Shown: positions 23,281 through 34,663 of the stretch, one piece after another
Layout: each line of letters begins with the position of its first letter
Position numbering within the stretch: position 1 is the stretch's first letter
Assembly: GCA_050084985.1 (NCBI GenBank)
Contig: JBITNC010000001.1
Span: forward strand, 198,710,001-198,774,000
DNA: 64,000 nucleotides
Direction of reading: 5' to 3'
Source: Nageia nagi
Lineage: Eukaryota > Pinophyta
Notes under the pieces: generated by a model
Seen by the model: the letters and a program-made list of their open reading frames with translations, nothing else
Databases searched by the model: none
What the model was told of the DNA's origin: nothing
Program-made: the position numbers and the translations under genes

Positions 23281-23880
23281 TTAAAAAAAATTAGTAACAA
23301 CATAAGCACAAGGTATACTTAAATTTTTAATTGTAAGAATCATTTCTTCATTTTCAATATTAATAAGAGCAAGGAAAGCAACACTACCTATAGCATTAGC
23401 ATAACTATTTTTATCTCTTGGAATATTTTCAATCTGATAATCATCAAAATACATAAGAAGATTTGTTACCATTTCCTTGTATGTATGTAATTTCACATAT
23501 TTGGTATTGTAGATGTCACTAACTTGTTTTACCATCAATTGTGAATCATCAAAGATTTTGATATGTTGAATCTTCAAAAGTATAACTACCTTAAGATCTA
23601 AAATCAAAGATTTATATTCAACCATATTGTTAGTACAATCAAAACTTAATCAATAAGATATAGGAATAAAATCACCATGTAGATTAATTAACATAATTGC
23701 TGCCCAACTTCGTGAATGCACTTATAAATACCAAAAATTAAAGTCCATTCTTCCTTGCTTGAAAATCCTATGAATACTTCTGGGTGTTTAGGTTATCTAA
23801 TAGAGCAATGATGCTCATGCTAAGCAGTTTTGTTGGGTTTAGCTAAAGGATTTTTGCCTACTTCATCAAGAAACTCTTCT
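23281..23880 (-). pseudogene. E2 archaeal-type RNase H remnant
   Basis: The 23281-23625 frame reads MVEYKSLILDLKVVILL, then KIFDDSQLMVKQV, YFDDYQIENIPRDKNSYANA. These are the second half of the aRNase H fold (GDSQLV...Y...IPRxxNxxADALA). The first half continues upstream in another frame to about 23880. Confidence 0.75.
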
Positions 23881-23900
23881 TAAACTATGAAATTATCATT

Positions 23901-25200
23901 TCATGGATGGTTTGCTATAGAATTTGCAATGTCTTTTCCTTTAATCAAATTTTGAGTTACAAAAACTAAGTCAAATTCTTGAAGCAACATTATCCATTTT
24001 ACAATGCTTCCAAAAAAATATGATTTGGACATTAAATATCTCAAAGGGTTAACTTGATTAATTACATATGTTGTATTTACAAGCATATAATATCTTAATT
24101 TTTTTGTTGAAAAGAAAATAATAAAATGCATTTTCTCTATAGGTGTATATCTTATGTAATAATCAATCAAGGTTTTTCTAATGTAATATATTTCTCTTTC
24201 TTTAATGTTATTATCCTTTTGAGCTAACATTGCCCTGCATGCACTTAAAGTTATGAAAACATATAACAAAAAATTCCTTTTAGAATCATAAGGGGCCAAA
24301 ATAAGAGCATTATTGAGTTGCATTTTTATGTTTTCTAAATCTTTTTGACACTTTTCATCCCATACAAACTTTTAAGCTTTCTTTAACAAATGAGAAAATG
24401 GAGCAATCATATCATCTAGTTGAGCAATAAATCTTCTTACAACTTGAAGCTTACCTTGGAGACTTATCAAATATTTCAAATTTTGAGGTGGAGGCATGTA
24501 AACAATAGCTAAAACTTTCTTAGGATCCACCTCAATTACTCTACTTTAAATAATAAATCTAAGCAACTTACTCAAAGAAACTCCAAAGACACATTTTTGA
24601 GGTTTTAATTTCAAGTTAAATTCTCTCATTCATTGAAATGTTTTCCTTAAATCCGAAACATGATCATATTTTCTTCTATATTTGGTAATAATATCATCAA
24701 CATAAACTTCTACTGAATCATGAATCATATCATGGAACATACTTACCATAGCTCTAATAAGTAGCTCTATATTTTTCAATCTAAAAGGCATGACCACCCA
24801 ATAAAATGTGCCCCAAGATGTAACAAATGCTATCTTATGTTTATCCTCCTTATTGATACTTATTTAATTATAGCTAGAAAAACCATCCATAAAAGATAAA
24901 ATCTTATGGCTTGTTGTAGAATCTACAATCATGTCAACATTGGGGAGAGGAAAGGTATCTTTAGGGAACACCTTATTGATATCTATGGAATCTATACAAC
25001 ATATTATCTCACCATTAGTCTTAGTTTTAGGAAAAATATTAGAAATCCTTAGAGAATAATCAATATGAATAATGAAACTAGGAGCAAGGTATTTTTCTAT
25101 TTCTTTTTTATTTTCCAAGGTGAATTTAGGATGCATTTTTCTAATTTTTTATTGCACTAGTTTTACATTATCATCGATAACTAGAATATGAGTGAAATAA
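23901..25200 (-). pseudogene. E2 reverse transcriptase and RNase H remnant
   Basis: RNase H piece at 23901-24323 (LLLYVFITLSACRAMLAQ, RYTPIEKMHF, then NPLRYLMS and KGKDIANSIANHP). RT palm at 24864-25136 (DSIDINKVFPKDTFPLPNVD, MDGFSSYN). The central part (24330-24860), containing the active-site loop, is in broken frames. Collinear with E1 RT. Confidence 0.8.
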
Positions 25201-26209
25201 TTAGGATATAGACTAGGAATATCAGAATAAGATAAAGAAAACACATCAAAAAATTCTACTAACAGTAGGTAGTACCTTTCCCTTTCTTTCAAGGTTAACT
25301 AAGCTCCTATTTTGATCAACTTTGGAACCTCTTTGGTACCAATATTTACTTCCACTATTTCTTCACTAAGATAGGATATTTCATTATTGAGTTGGGAAGG
25401 CATAAGAAATTCCCCCAATCCTACATCTAAATACAACTATGAGAGAATCAAATAATGGAGCGACATCACTTGATGCCAAGTGAAGTCACTCTGTTAAGGA
25501 CACACAAAACTAACTTTTTACTTTTACCTAACTACTATTATTAATTTTATGAAAAATTACAAGGAATAGGTTTTAAAAGTAGGAAATGAACATGTAATAT
25601 CCTCATTATCTTTTCAAACCTCCTCTTGGAAATAATCCTAATGAGAAACATCTATGTAGCTAGTCTTTTCTTAGTATAAAAATATCTACTCGCACAAGAG
25701 CATTAGGTGGAAAGAAAGGATCTATGTAAACAAGCCTACAACTTCTTGGAAGTTCCATTCATGTCATGTTACAATACAACCACTCATCAAATATATTGTG
25801 ATCATTACCCTATTCATTAGCATCAACATGCTAGATAGTTGGTGTTGAAGATTATTCCATAGAAGTGGATGCTTTGAATCTAATATTGAATTTCCTCTTT
25901 ATTTGGGATGGGCTTAATAACACCTTGCTCATCCTTACCTAATCCTTTATGATCATACTAACATTTCTTCATATATTTAGTAATAAATGAAGAATTAATA
26001 TTATTGAAATGAATACTTATCTAACTTTGTAACTTACCTTGCTAAGAAGATTCAGTAATGAAACTATCTTTTGTAGGAATTGATGAGGATTTTAATTCTT
26101 ACTTTTATTAAAGAATACTTACATCCATAATAAGGTCTTCTAAATCCTCTATAATAAAATGACATTGCTTAGGTTCATTACCCTTCAAGTGATTATTTGA
26201 ATTGGATTA
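25201..26209 (-). other. E2 linker between RT and protease, degenerate
   Basis: Collinear in patches with E1 4290-5230, for example around GAATATCAGAATAAGA. No open frame. It ends abruptly where the E3 LTR begins. Confidence 0.5.
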
Positions 26210-26848
26210 TGTTAGGTTCATCTTTGCAGGAGTAGTACTCATCCCAAAGGTATCTATGCTTGGAGATTGAATGAAGAATTAAATTTGGAGGTGATTGGTG
26301 AAAAAAATCATGCTCCTAACAATGTGAAATCTACTATGTTTAAGTTATTAATAGCATGCATTTTGATGAGTTCAAGTGAAATTTAAAAGGTAATCAGTAG
26401 TTTGATTAGTTGAGCAGTTTAGGATCATCAAATGAAATATTGGAGATGTTTTTATGCTAAATATTTTAAGGAAGACTAAGAGTCATTCTAGAATTTTTAT
26501 AGTTCTAAAGTTGTTCTTCATGATGTAGGAGATTGTAGTAGTGTTTTAGGAGATGGAATTACCATTATTTTGATGGCATTTCTCTATATGCAGGTAATAT
26601 TGTAATGTACATAGATAATGAGAAGAGAAGGCTCCAATTCCATGTTGGATAAGCCCAAATTGGGTGAACCAAGGTAAATCATTATGTTGATATTGTTGTA
26701 TGTGATTGAGATTGTTAATTTGTACTTTTACATTATACAATTTTGAATTTATATACAATTTATGGGTCTAATGATGGTGAATATTTCTTCATTCGAATCT
26801 ATACGTGAGGATCTGAGTATGCTATAAACATATGGTGATTACAAATCA
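26210..26848 (+). repeat. E3 5' LTR
   Basis: Starts TGTTAGGTTCATC and ends AAATCA just before the primer site. Shares AGTAGTACTCATCC, GGTATCTATGCTTGGAGATTG and the tail TCTGAGTATGCTATAAACAT with the E3 right LTR and/or the E4 LTRs. Confidence 0.8.
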
Positions 26849-26850
26849 TA

Positions 26851-26862
26851 TGGTATTAGAGC
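26851..26862 (+). other. E3 primer binding site (initiator-Met tRNA type)
   Basis: TGGTATTAGAGC differs at one base from the common plant form TGGTATCAGAGC. Spacing is 2 bp after the LTR. Confidence 0.85.
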
Positions 26863-27003
26863 TTGTGTGTGCAAAATTTGGGGCCAAAATTTTAGGATTT
26901 TAGGCTTCAAACAACATACTTTTTGATGTTTGAGAGGAGATTTCAAAGATAAGAATTGATTTCAAAGGATCCTAAGATTGGTCATAGGTGCAAAGTAACT
27001 AAA

Positions 27004-28100
27004 ATGGATGATTTGGAGGAGCAACAATTTACTTTTTATACCATGTTAGATGCTGATTTTGAAAGGAGATTTTTAGAAATGGAGAATCATTTGGCTTAGT
27101 TGTTGGATGTTGGAGTAAATATAAATATCAATTAGAGGAAAAAAATGAAGTTGGAGGACTTGATTCATCATCTTCATCAAATCAAGTTCCATTTAAGTTG
27201 GAGGCCAAAGTTGACATTCCTACTTTTGGTGGAGAGGTTGATGCAAATAAGTTGAACAATTGGTTAAAATAATTAGAGGTTTATTTTTAAATTCAAGGTG
27301 TTGTAAATGATGTTAATAAAATCTCTTTTGCTAGATTAAATATGGGTGGACATGCTTTAGTTTAATGGAAAATTCATGTAGAAACTATTAGACATGAAAA
27401 CTTATCGAAAATATCTTCTTAGAATGAATTTAAGAATTTGTTAAGAGATCAATTTTATCTATTAAGACATAATAATAACCAATTAATTAAATGATAATTC
27501 TTTAGGAAGAAAAGAGGGAAAATGGTTCAAGAATATACTACAAAATTTAGGAAATAAGCTACTTTGGTTGGGATTTCACTAAAAGATCCTCAAAATTTAA
27601 TGAAGTACATTGGAGGTTTACATAGTCATTTGTAAAATACTATCATGTTGTTTAATCCTACTAATCTTGATCAAGTGTGTGTGCAAGCACAATACTTAGA
27701 GGAGGATGGTAAATCAAGGAGACAATATGATGAATCCAATAAGGATTCTAATTCAAAGGGAGGACAAGATAAAGGTAAATCTCAAGATAAAGGAAAAGCT
27801 AAGCAAGAAACTAATACTACTAATATTTCAAAGAAAGAACATGGTAATAGGCATTGTAGTCATCATGATAAAGATGGTCATGTTGATGATAAATGTTGGA
27901 AACTTCATCCAAAATTATGTTCATATAAGAAAAAGAATAAAGAGAAAACTAATGTTATGGTTCTTAAATGTAAAGATGTTGAGGGAAGTTCAGATGTTGA
28001 TAAGAAACTAAATTGTTTAGCCATTCAAAAGGTTGAAGAATATCAAGACATTGAAGAACAAATATTTTATTTATTCCACCTTAAAATTCAAATTAAGTAA
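27004..28100 (+). pseudogene. E3 gag remnant
   Basis: Starts MDDLEEQQFTFYTMLDADFE, matching the start of E4 gag on the other strand. Then VDIPTFGGEVDANKLNNWL and LMKYIGGLHSHL mark the gag capsid region, with stops and a frameshift near 27140. The last 151 codons (27645 on) are open: a Lys/Gln/Asp-rich stretch, then a zinc knuckle CSHHDKDGHVDDKCWKLHP in which the second Cys is His. Nucleocapsid and particle formation would be its role. Confidence 0.8.
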
Positions 28101-28640
28101 ACAAGAGTGGATTGCATTATTGATATGGTTTTTCAAGCAAATTTGATTTCATAATCTATACTAAGTAATTTGGGATTGAAAACTTTCAACCATCCAAATC
28201 TATATCCTTTGGGTTGGGTGCATCGCAATGCTAGTTTGCAAGTTACTAAACAATGTAAGTTGAAATTTGCTATTTGTGCAAAGTATAGTTGTGGTTGATA
28301 TTATTCCTTTAGACATGTTTGGTGTTATTCTTAGTAACCCTTAAATGTGGGATAAATATGCTATTTATTACAAAATATTGAATAAATTATGATTGGTGAA
28401 ATATGAAAAGGTGTTTCTAACTAGTAGATATAATAGCAAGAAAAAACTACCTTTTATCACTTCCAGTCAAGTAAAACACCTTGTAAATGCTTCTAAAAAG
28501 TTTTTGTTGATCATGGTGAAAACTAGAGCTTATGGTGAGGTGAATCTTACTCTATCAACAACATGCAATACTAATTTTAGGCTATTAACAATGTGTAAAA
28601 GGGAAGAACAAATGCAAAAATTGGTGTGAAAGTTTACTGA
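28101..28640 (+). pseudogene. E3 protease and linker remnant
   Basis: DCIIDMVFQANLIS replaces the usual D-S/T-G catalytic start. GLKTFNHPNLYPLGWVHRNA follows. The 28393-28629 frame (VKYEKVFLTSRYNSKKKLPF, SQVKHLVNASKKFLLIMV) is the protease-RT linker, also present in E4 61714-61977. Stops near 28150 and 28300. Confidence 0.7.
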
Positions 28641-30004
28641 CTTATTTGTAGAGCCACATGGATTACTTCCTATGCAAGATATAAAATATGATATTCAATT
28701 GTTACCTGATGCTTCATTTCCCAACATAGCTCTATATCGGTAATCAATTTTGGAGCAAAAGGAGATAAAGAGGTAAATTTCAAATTTGGTTGATTAAGGT
28801 ATGTTAGACCAAGTATATCTCTATGTGGATCACCTATTGTTTTGGTTCCCAAAAGCATCAAACTTGGAGGATGTGTATTGACTATAAATCATTTAAAAAA
28901 TCACAATTAAAAATAGTTATTCTTTACCTTAGATAGATGATCTTTTGGATCAATTGCAAGGGGAAATATTCTTCACTAAGATGGACTCAAGGAGTGGATA
29001 TCACCAAGTTTGAATAAAGGAGGAGGAAATTTGGAAGACCACTTTCAAGATAAGATAAGGCTTATTTGAGTAGATTATTTTTTCATTTGGTTTATGCAAT
29101 GCATCGACCATATTTATGACGATAATGAATGATGTGCTTCATCCATATATTGATTCTTTTATTTTTGTATAATTGAATTATATTCGTATTTATAGTTCTA
29201 CTTGGGAAGAACATATACATATTACACAAGTGTTTCAAGATTTTCATAGGGATAAGTTGTTAAAACTATCTAAATGTGAGTTTGGAAAAGAGTCTTTGGT
29301 GTATTTGGGCCATGTTATTGATCATGGATAACTTAAGATAGATCCTAGTAAAGTAAGTATTATAGTAGATTAGCCAAAGCCATCTAATATAACTAAAGTG
29401 AGGAGTTTCTTAGGTGTTTTTTAATATTTGAGAAAGTTTATTATTAATTTTTTCTCATATTACTTCACCTTTACATGATGTAACCGATAAGAGGCAAGTG
29501 TTCCAATGGTGAAAACAACAACAAACATCTTTTGATACATTGAGCAAAAACATTGTTAGTGCACTTGCACTAGAACTTCTTGATTTGCAGAAGCCATTTG
29601 AAGTGAAGATTGATCCAAGTGACTATGCCTTGGGGGTCATTTTGTTACAAGGAGGTAAACCAATTTGCTATCATTTTAAAAAATTTAGTGGGGCCATTTT
29701 GAATTCTTCTACTTATGATAAGGAAATGTATACATTGGTTCAAGCTGTTACAAGTGAAAATATTACTTAATGGGAAAAGAAAAAATTATTCATACTAATC
29801 ATAAACCATTAAAGTACTTACAAACTCAATCAAAATTGCAACAAACTAGACATTATATATGGATTAATTTTCTGCAACAATTTCATCTTGTGATCAAATA
29901 TAAGAAAGGAATAGAAAATAAGGTTGTTGACATGATTTCTAAACCATATGTACATACAAATTCCTTGCTACTAAAAATGTACAACACTAATTTTAGGCTA
30001 TTAA
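28641..30004 (+). pseudogene. E3 reverse transcriptase and RNase H remnant
   Basis: RT motifs in order: KMDSRSGYHQV (about 28980), IFSFGLCNASTIFMTIMNDV (about 29080), then a damaged active-site loop LNYIRIYSSTWEEH where YLDD is expected, and LSKCEFGKESLVYLGHVI. RNase H follows at 29540-30004: PFEVKIDPSDYALGVILLQ, STYDKEMYTLVQAV, TNHKPLKYLQTQSKLQQTRH and NKVVDMISKP. Multiple stops. E9 is inserted directly after this, at 30004/30005. Confidence 0.85.
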
Positions 30005-31108
30005 TGTAATATCTCCAAAACTCACAAAATGCGATTTTTGTTAAAGTGTAATATTCCAAAGTTGAAATATCACTACTTAGGAATTTATATATATTTTATA
30101 TTTTTCTATCTAGCTCAACTCAAATCGGATTTGCAAATTAAACAAGAAATAGAGCCAAAAATGAATTTTATTCTTCAAGAGCTGGGATGTCCCAAATGGA
30201 CAAGTACAATACTCAAGGAAAAATACCCAAATGCTCAAGAAGGGGGATGTTTGCCCTCACAAAGTAGATTTGGATGATTTGGCCCTGCAAGTTCTTCAAT
30301 CTCTTCTCCCTAATGTTGGACGAGCCTCCTCACACTGATTCAGCTGGTCTGGATCTAGGATGTGCCTCCTCACACTGATTTGGCAAGTTAGATCTGGATG
30401 TGGAATATGGTTGCACTGGCTGGATCTGGATCTACCCCATTGGCTGGATCTGGATCAGGGATGGAATAGTTCCACCACACTGGCTCAAACTATTCCAGTA
30501 ACTCCACCTCACTAGCTCAAGCTACTCTAGCAACTCCACCTCACTAGCTTAAGCTACTATCCTAGCTTAGGTAAGAACTCCTCCACACTGGCTTGAGCTC
30601 TCCCACTAAGCTATCTAGAAAGCTACAACTCCACTAGCTGCTAACCTTTGAAAAGAGATAAACTCTGATGATCTTCCAGCATCCCCCAAATGATGCATCC
30701 CATCTCCTTTTATAACAAGATCTCTCATACCTTAGAATCACCCAAAGTGCAACATCCCTCTTCTGGTGTCTTGGGATGATAAATTAAATCATCTAGGGAC
30801 CCAAGAAACCCAACATCCCATAATGGTTGCCTAGAGATGCCAAATTACAAGATCAATGGCTCATAAATGCAACGTCCCATTATGAGAGAATAATATTGCA
30901 TTAATTATAAATAATTGAGCTAGATTAATTAAATAAAATCCAAGGGTGAGTGCCTCAAGGGTCTCTTTAGCCTTAGTTACAGAAATAAATGTAAAATATT
31001 AATAAAATACTCCTAAATTAATTTATTTTTGGTTTCTCCTCCTTTGCCATGAACGTCACACTCCAAGAGGAGAGAAAGTGGACATTTTACAAATTTGGGG
31101 ACATTACA
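30005..31108 (-). repeat. E9 3' LTR (1104 bp)
   Basis: Begins TGTAATATCTCC and ends GGGGACATTACA, near-perfect inverted ends. Contains internal short repeats: CCTCCTCACACTGATT twice (30326 and 30366) and several AACTCCACCTCACTAGCTyAAGCTACT-like blocks at 30500-30560. Confidence 0.93.
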
Positions 31109-31122
31109 AGTCTCCCCTTCCT
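31109..31122 (-). other. E9 polypurine tract
   Basis: The minus strand reads AGGAAGGGGAGACT directly before the LTR start TGTAATG, the expected plus-strand primer position. Confidence 0.85.
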
Positions 31123-31736
31123 GAATTGCTTGTCCCGAAGCAACTCAAAATAAATTGGCCCTTCTATTTCCCATCCTAAAAAGCTGTAATGCAGATGAAA
31201 GAACAAGGAGAAAGAGTTCTAATTTTTTGCTACAAGTGATAGCCAAAATGTCTACCTTCATAGCTCCACAACCCAATGTCCAAGTCCTAAATGAAATCAA
31301 GGAGTGCTAGTGGGTTATCTTTTATTCAGGATTGCATCACATGATGGGAGGGAGAATCTATAATTTTAGCAAGCATGAATACATTCATCCCAACATCCCA
31401 ATGGTCTAAGTGGCTGAGTGGTTCACAAGGAAAAGTATGATGAAGTAATACCAAATCTCCAATCCCTCTATTTCTCATTTTAAGCAAGATGATGGACAAT
31501 TTGTCCCAAAAAATTTTGTAGCAATATACTTGTAACAGGGACATATATGCCAAAGAGAAGTAAATCTGACCAGCAAGTATTATCACTTATTTCCAATCTT
31601 CAATCAACCTCCAACTTATTATCTAGAAAAAGAACACTCTTAACCAATTCATTAGTGGCTGAGCAAATGTGGGCGTGTTACCTTGGGACTGGGTGATGTC
31701 TTGCATGGTAGTTCTGTATGGGATGTGAGGAATGAT
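31123..31736 (-). other. E9 remnant between protease and 3' LTR
   Basis: This stands where RT, RNase H and integrase would be. An 86-codon minus frame (31326-31586) contains KMRNRGIGDLVLLHHTFPCE but matches no domain I know. The protease frame fades out near 31650. It is probably the junction of a large internal deletion plus the native 3' tail. Confidence 0.45.
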
Positions 31737-33518
31737 TCAATGTTGCTGCTTTGGATCTTCTATTACTTCCAATTGATGGGTTTGTGAAGTGGCCCTATTG
31801 CTACCTTGCAATCCTCTCATGATGACCTCCTTTCCATTTTCCAGGAACTTCATTTCCAAGGTGTCATAATTTGTCCTAATCTCCACAAAAGTTTTCAACC
31901 ATTGAATTCCAAAGACCATGTGCAAGGTCCCTCCCATGGGATATACATAGAAATCAATTCTAATGGAGTAATTGTTGGTCTCAACTGGAAGTTATCTAAT
32001 CACCTTATTGCAAAATGAGATCTGGCCATTAGCATTGGCCACATTGAATCCTTCAAAAATGTCCATCCTTACTCCTTTCTTAGTAGCAAACAAAGCATCA
32101 ATGAAGTTGTGAGATGCCCCTCCATTGATAAGAATAGTCACTTCTTCTCCTAGAGCTCTTCCCTGAATGCATAATGTGGGGCAATGGGGTGCTCCACTAA
32201 TGGTGGCCAAGGTGCTGTGAGTGGAAAACTCTTCCACAAATTCTGAAATGCTCCATAGATCTGATTCAGGTTCCTCCATCTCCACTACCTCTACATAACT
32301 GAGCTGCACCTTCCCATTACAGTGATGGCCTAGCTCCCATGATCCTCTATAGATAAAGCACATTTTCCTTCTCATTTTAGAACATGAGATCTCTCGATCC
32401 CTCTGTGTTTGCTCCAACGGCCATGCATTTCTCCTTGGTGGAGATGTGAGCCTTCCTTGGCTCCCATTCATTTTACTTATTGGCATAATTTGTTGCTGGG
32501 GTGGCTACATCCTTCCTTGATTGCTCTTCCCTCAGATCAGACTAGTTAATTCAAGTGCTACGACCCTTCTGATTGCCTCATCAAGATCATTTGGCTCAAA
32601 TGCTTTGACAGATGCTCTGATATTTTCATTCAAATCCTCCATGAACATAACCATCCTTCTAGCTTCTAATAGATCTGAAACCATAATAGAAACATTCATA
32701 AACTCATCTACATATTCTTCAACTATACCTTTCTGTTGGATCTTGGGGAGCTCATGGAAGTAACTTTCTTCAGTCTTCTTTTCAAAATTTTCCAGCAACC
32801 TTTGGAAACATTCATCAAAAGTTGAGATTTGGTCATGCCCCAACATTTTCAATCCATGGTGCCACCACTCATAGGCTCGTCCCTTCAAGGAGAGTGTGGT
32901 AAAATGTATGGCCTCATCTTCTACCATGGAATTAAAAGATAGGTACATTTGGAGCTGGTGAATCCATCCTCTTACCGAGATCCCTGCACCTCCATCAAAT
33001 TTCTCCAATTGGATCTTCTGTAATGGCTCCTTAAAGATAGGTGGGCATCCTCCTTATCCTCCCTCCAATTTTCCATGAAATTCTTGGAAAGATATGATGT
33101 TTATATACTCTATTGGTTTGGCCATGTACTCATCAAACAATTGGTCGAGCCTCTCCCGATGTCTTCGATAGATCTCCTTCGAATCTTCCTCTTTTCTAAA
33201 AAGAGGCTTAGGTGGAACAGGTATAGACTTTCGATAATGAGATCTAGCCCTAGATGAGCTCTCTCCTTGGCCATTTCTATTCTCCCAGCTGGGTGGTGGA
33301 GTCTGGTTCCCTCTTTGGGATGTGAAATTCTACAATTGCTCCATCATCTTCCTTAATGCATCCAGGATGGCTATGTTGGAATCAGCCATGTTCCCTTGTT
33401 CGACTTCCTCCCACTCTTCAGATCCCTCTAAATCTATTACATCTCTCTCCTCCAAGCTCAACTGGTAATCAAGATCACTTCTTCCTCTCAAGTAGTAATT
33501 ATGGATCCTGGGCAGCAT
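31737..33518 (-). pseudogene. E9 gag-protease polyprotein, nearly open
   Basis: ATG at 33518 lies 28 bp after the primer site. The N-terminus MLPRIHNYYLRGRSDLD is followed by a charged region and stops near 33327 and 33050. The gag core (32532-33008) shows EKFDGGAGISVRGWIHQLQM, LKGRAYEWWHHGL and FQRLLENFEKKTEESYFHEL. A zinc-knuckle-like CFIYRGSWELGHHC (32370) has Tyr for its second Cys. Protease: TILINGGASHNFIDALF has Asn for the catalytic Asp of the usual DSGA motif, then MVFGIQWLKTF and MKFLENGKEVIMRGLQG. Only one further stop (31991) breaks the protease frame. Confidence 0.85.
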
Positions 33519-33545
33519 GAGCTAGTATAGGCTGGTAGGAAAATA

Positions 33546-33558
33546 GGCTCTAATACCA
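33546..33558 (-). other. E9 primer binding site (initiator-Met tRNA type)
   Basis: The minus strand reads TGGTATTAGAGCC one base after the LTR end. Confidence 0.9.
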
Positions 33559-33559
33559 C

Positions 33560-34663
33560 TGTAATATCCCCAAAACTCACAAAATGCGATTTTTGTTAAA
33601 GTGTAATATTCCAAAATTGAAATATCACTACTTAGGAATTTATATATATTTATATATTTTTCTATCTAGCTCAATTCAAATCGGATCTACAAATTGAACA
33701 AGAAATAGAGCCAGAAATGAATTTTATTCTTCAAGAGCTGGGACATCCCAAATGGATAAGTACAATACTTAAGAAAAAATACCCAAATGCTTAAGAAGGG
33801 GGATGTTTGCCCTCATAAAGTAGATTTAGATGATCTGGCCCTGCAAGTTCTTCAATCTCTTCTCCCTAATGCTGGATGAGCCTCCTCACACTGATTCAGT
33901 TGGTTTGGATCTAGGATGTGCCTCCTCACACTGATTTGGCAGGTTAGATCTAGATGTGGAAGATGGCTGCACTGGTTGGATCTGGATCTACCCCACTGGC
34001 TGGATCTGGATCAGGGATGGAATAGTTCCACCACACTGGCTCGAACTATTCCAATAACTCCACCTCATTGGCTTGAGCTACTCTAGCAACTCCACCTCAC
34101 TGGCTCGAGCTACTGTCCTAGCTTAGGTAAGAACTCCTCCACACTGGCTTGAGCTCTCCCACTAAGCTAGCTGGAAAGTTGCAACTCCACTAGCTGCTAA
34201 CCCTCAGAAAGAGATAAACTCTGATGATCTTCCAGCATCCCCCAAATGATGCATCCCATCTCCTTTTATAACAAGATCTCTCATACCTTGGAATCAACCA
34301 AAGTGCAACATCCCTCTTCTGGTGTCTTGGGATGACAAATTAAATCATCTAGGGACCCAGGAAGCCCAACATCCTACAATGGTTGCCTAGAGATGCCAAA
34401 TTACAAGATCAATGGCTCATAAATGCAATGTCCCATTATGAGAGACTAATATTGCATTAATTACAAATAATTGAGCCAGATTAATTAAATAAAATCCAAG
34501 GGTGAGTGCTCAAGGGTCTCTTTAGCCTTGGTTACAGAAATAAATGCAAAATATTAATAAAATAATCCTAAATTAATTTATTTTTGGTTTCTCCTCCTTT
34601 GCCATGAATGTCATACTCCAAGAGGAGAGAAAGTGGAAATTTTACAAATTTGGGGACATTACA
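33560..34663 (-). repeat. E9 5' LTR (1104 bp)
   Basis: Same length as 30005-31108 and collinear throughout, with two single-base indels that cancel. Ends TGTAATATCCCC and GGGGACATTACA. Confidence 0.93.

Larger units (their letters stand above)
30005..34663 (-). mobile_element. E9: gag-protease-only LTR retrotransposon with perfect structural ends
   Basis: Two LTRs of 1104 bp each, a 2451-bp internal region, an initiator-Met type primer site next to the right LTR and a polypurine tract next to the left LTR, so it reads on the minus strand. Target duplication ATTAA flanks it at 30000-30004 and 34664-34668. The internal region encodes gag and protease but no RT, RNase H or integrase, so it is non-autonomous and would need proteins from a relative. 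LTRs differ at about 63 of 1104 positions by hand count (about 94% identity). Confidence 0.93.

Noticed and set aside
31326-31586. 86-codon frame in E9 as a chromodomain or integrase tail
   Set aside because: No convincing motif alignment; left as unassigned remnant.
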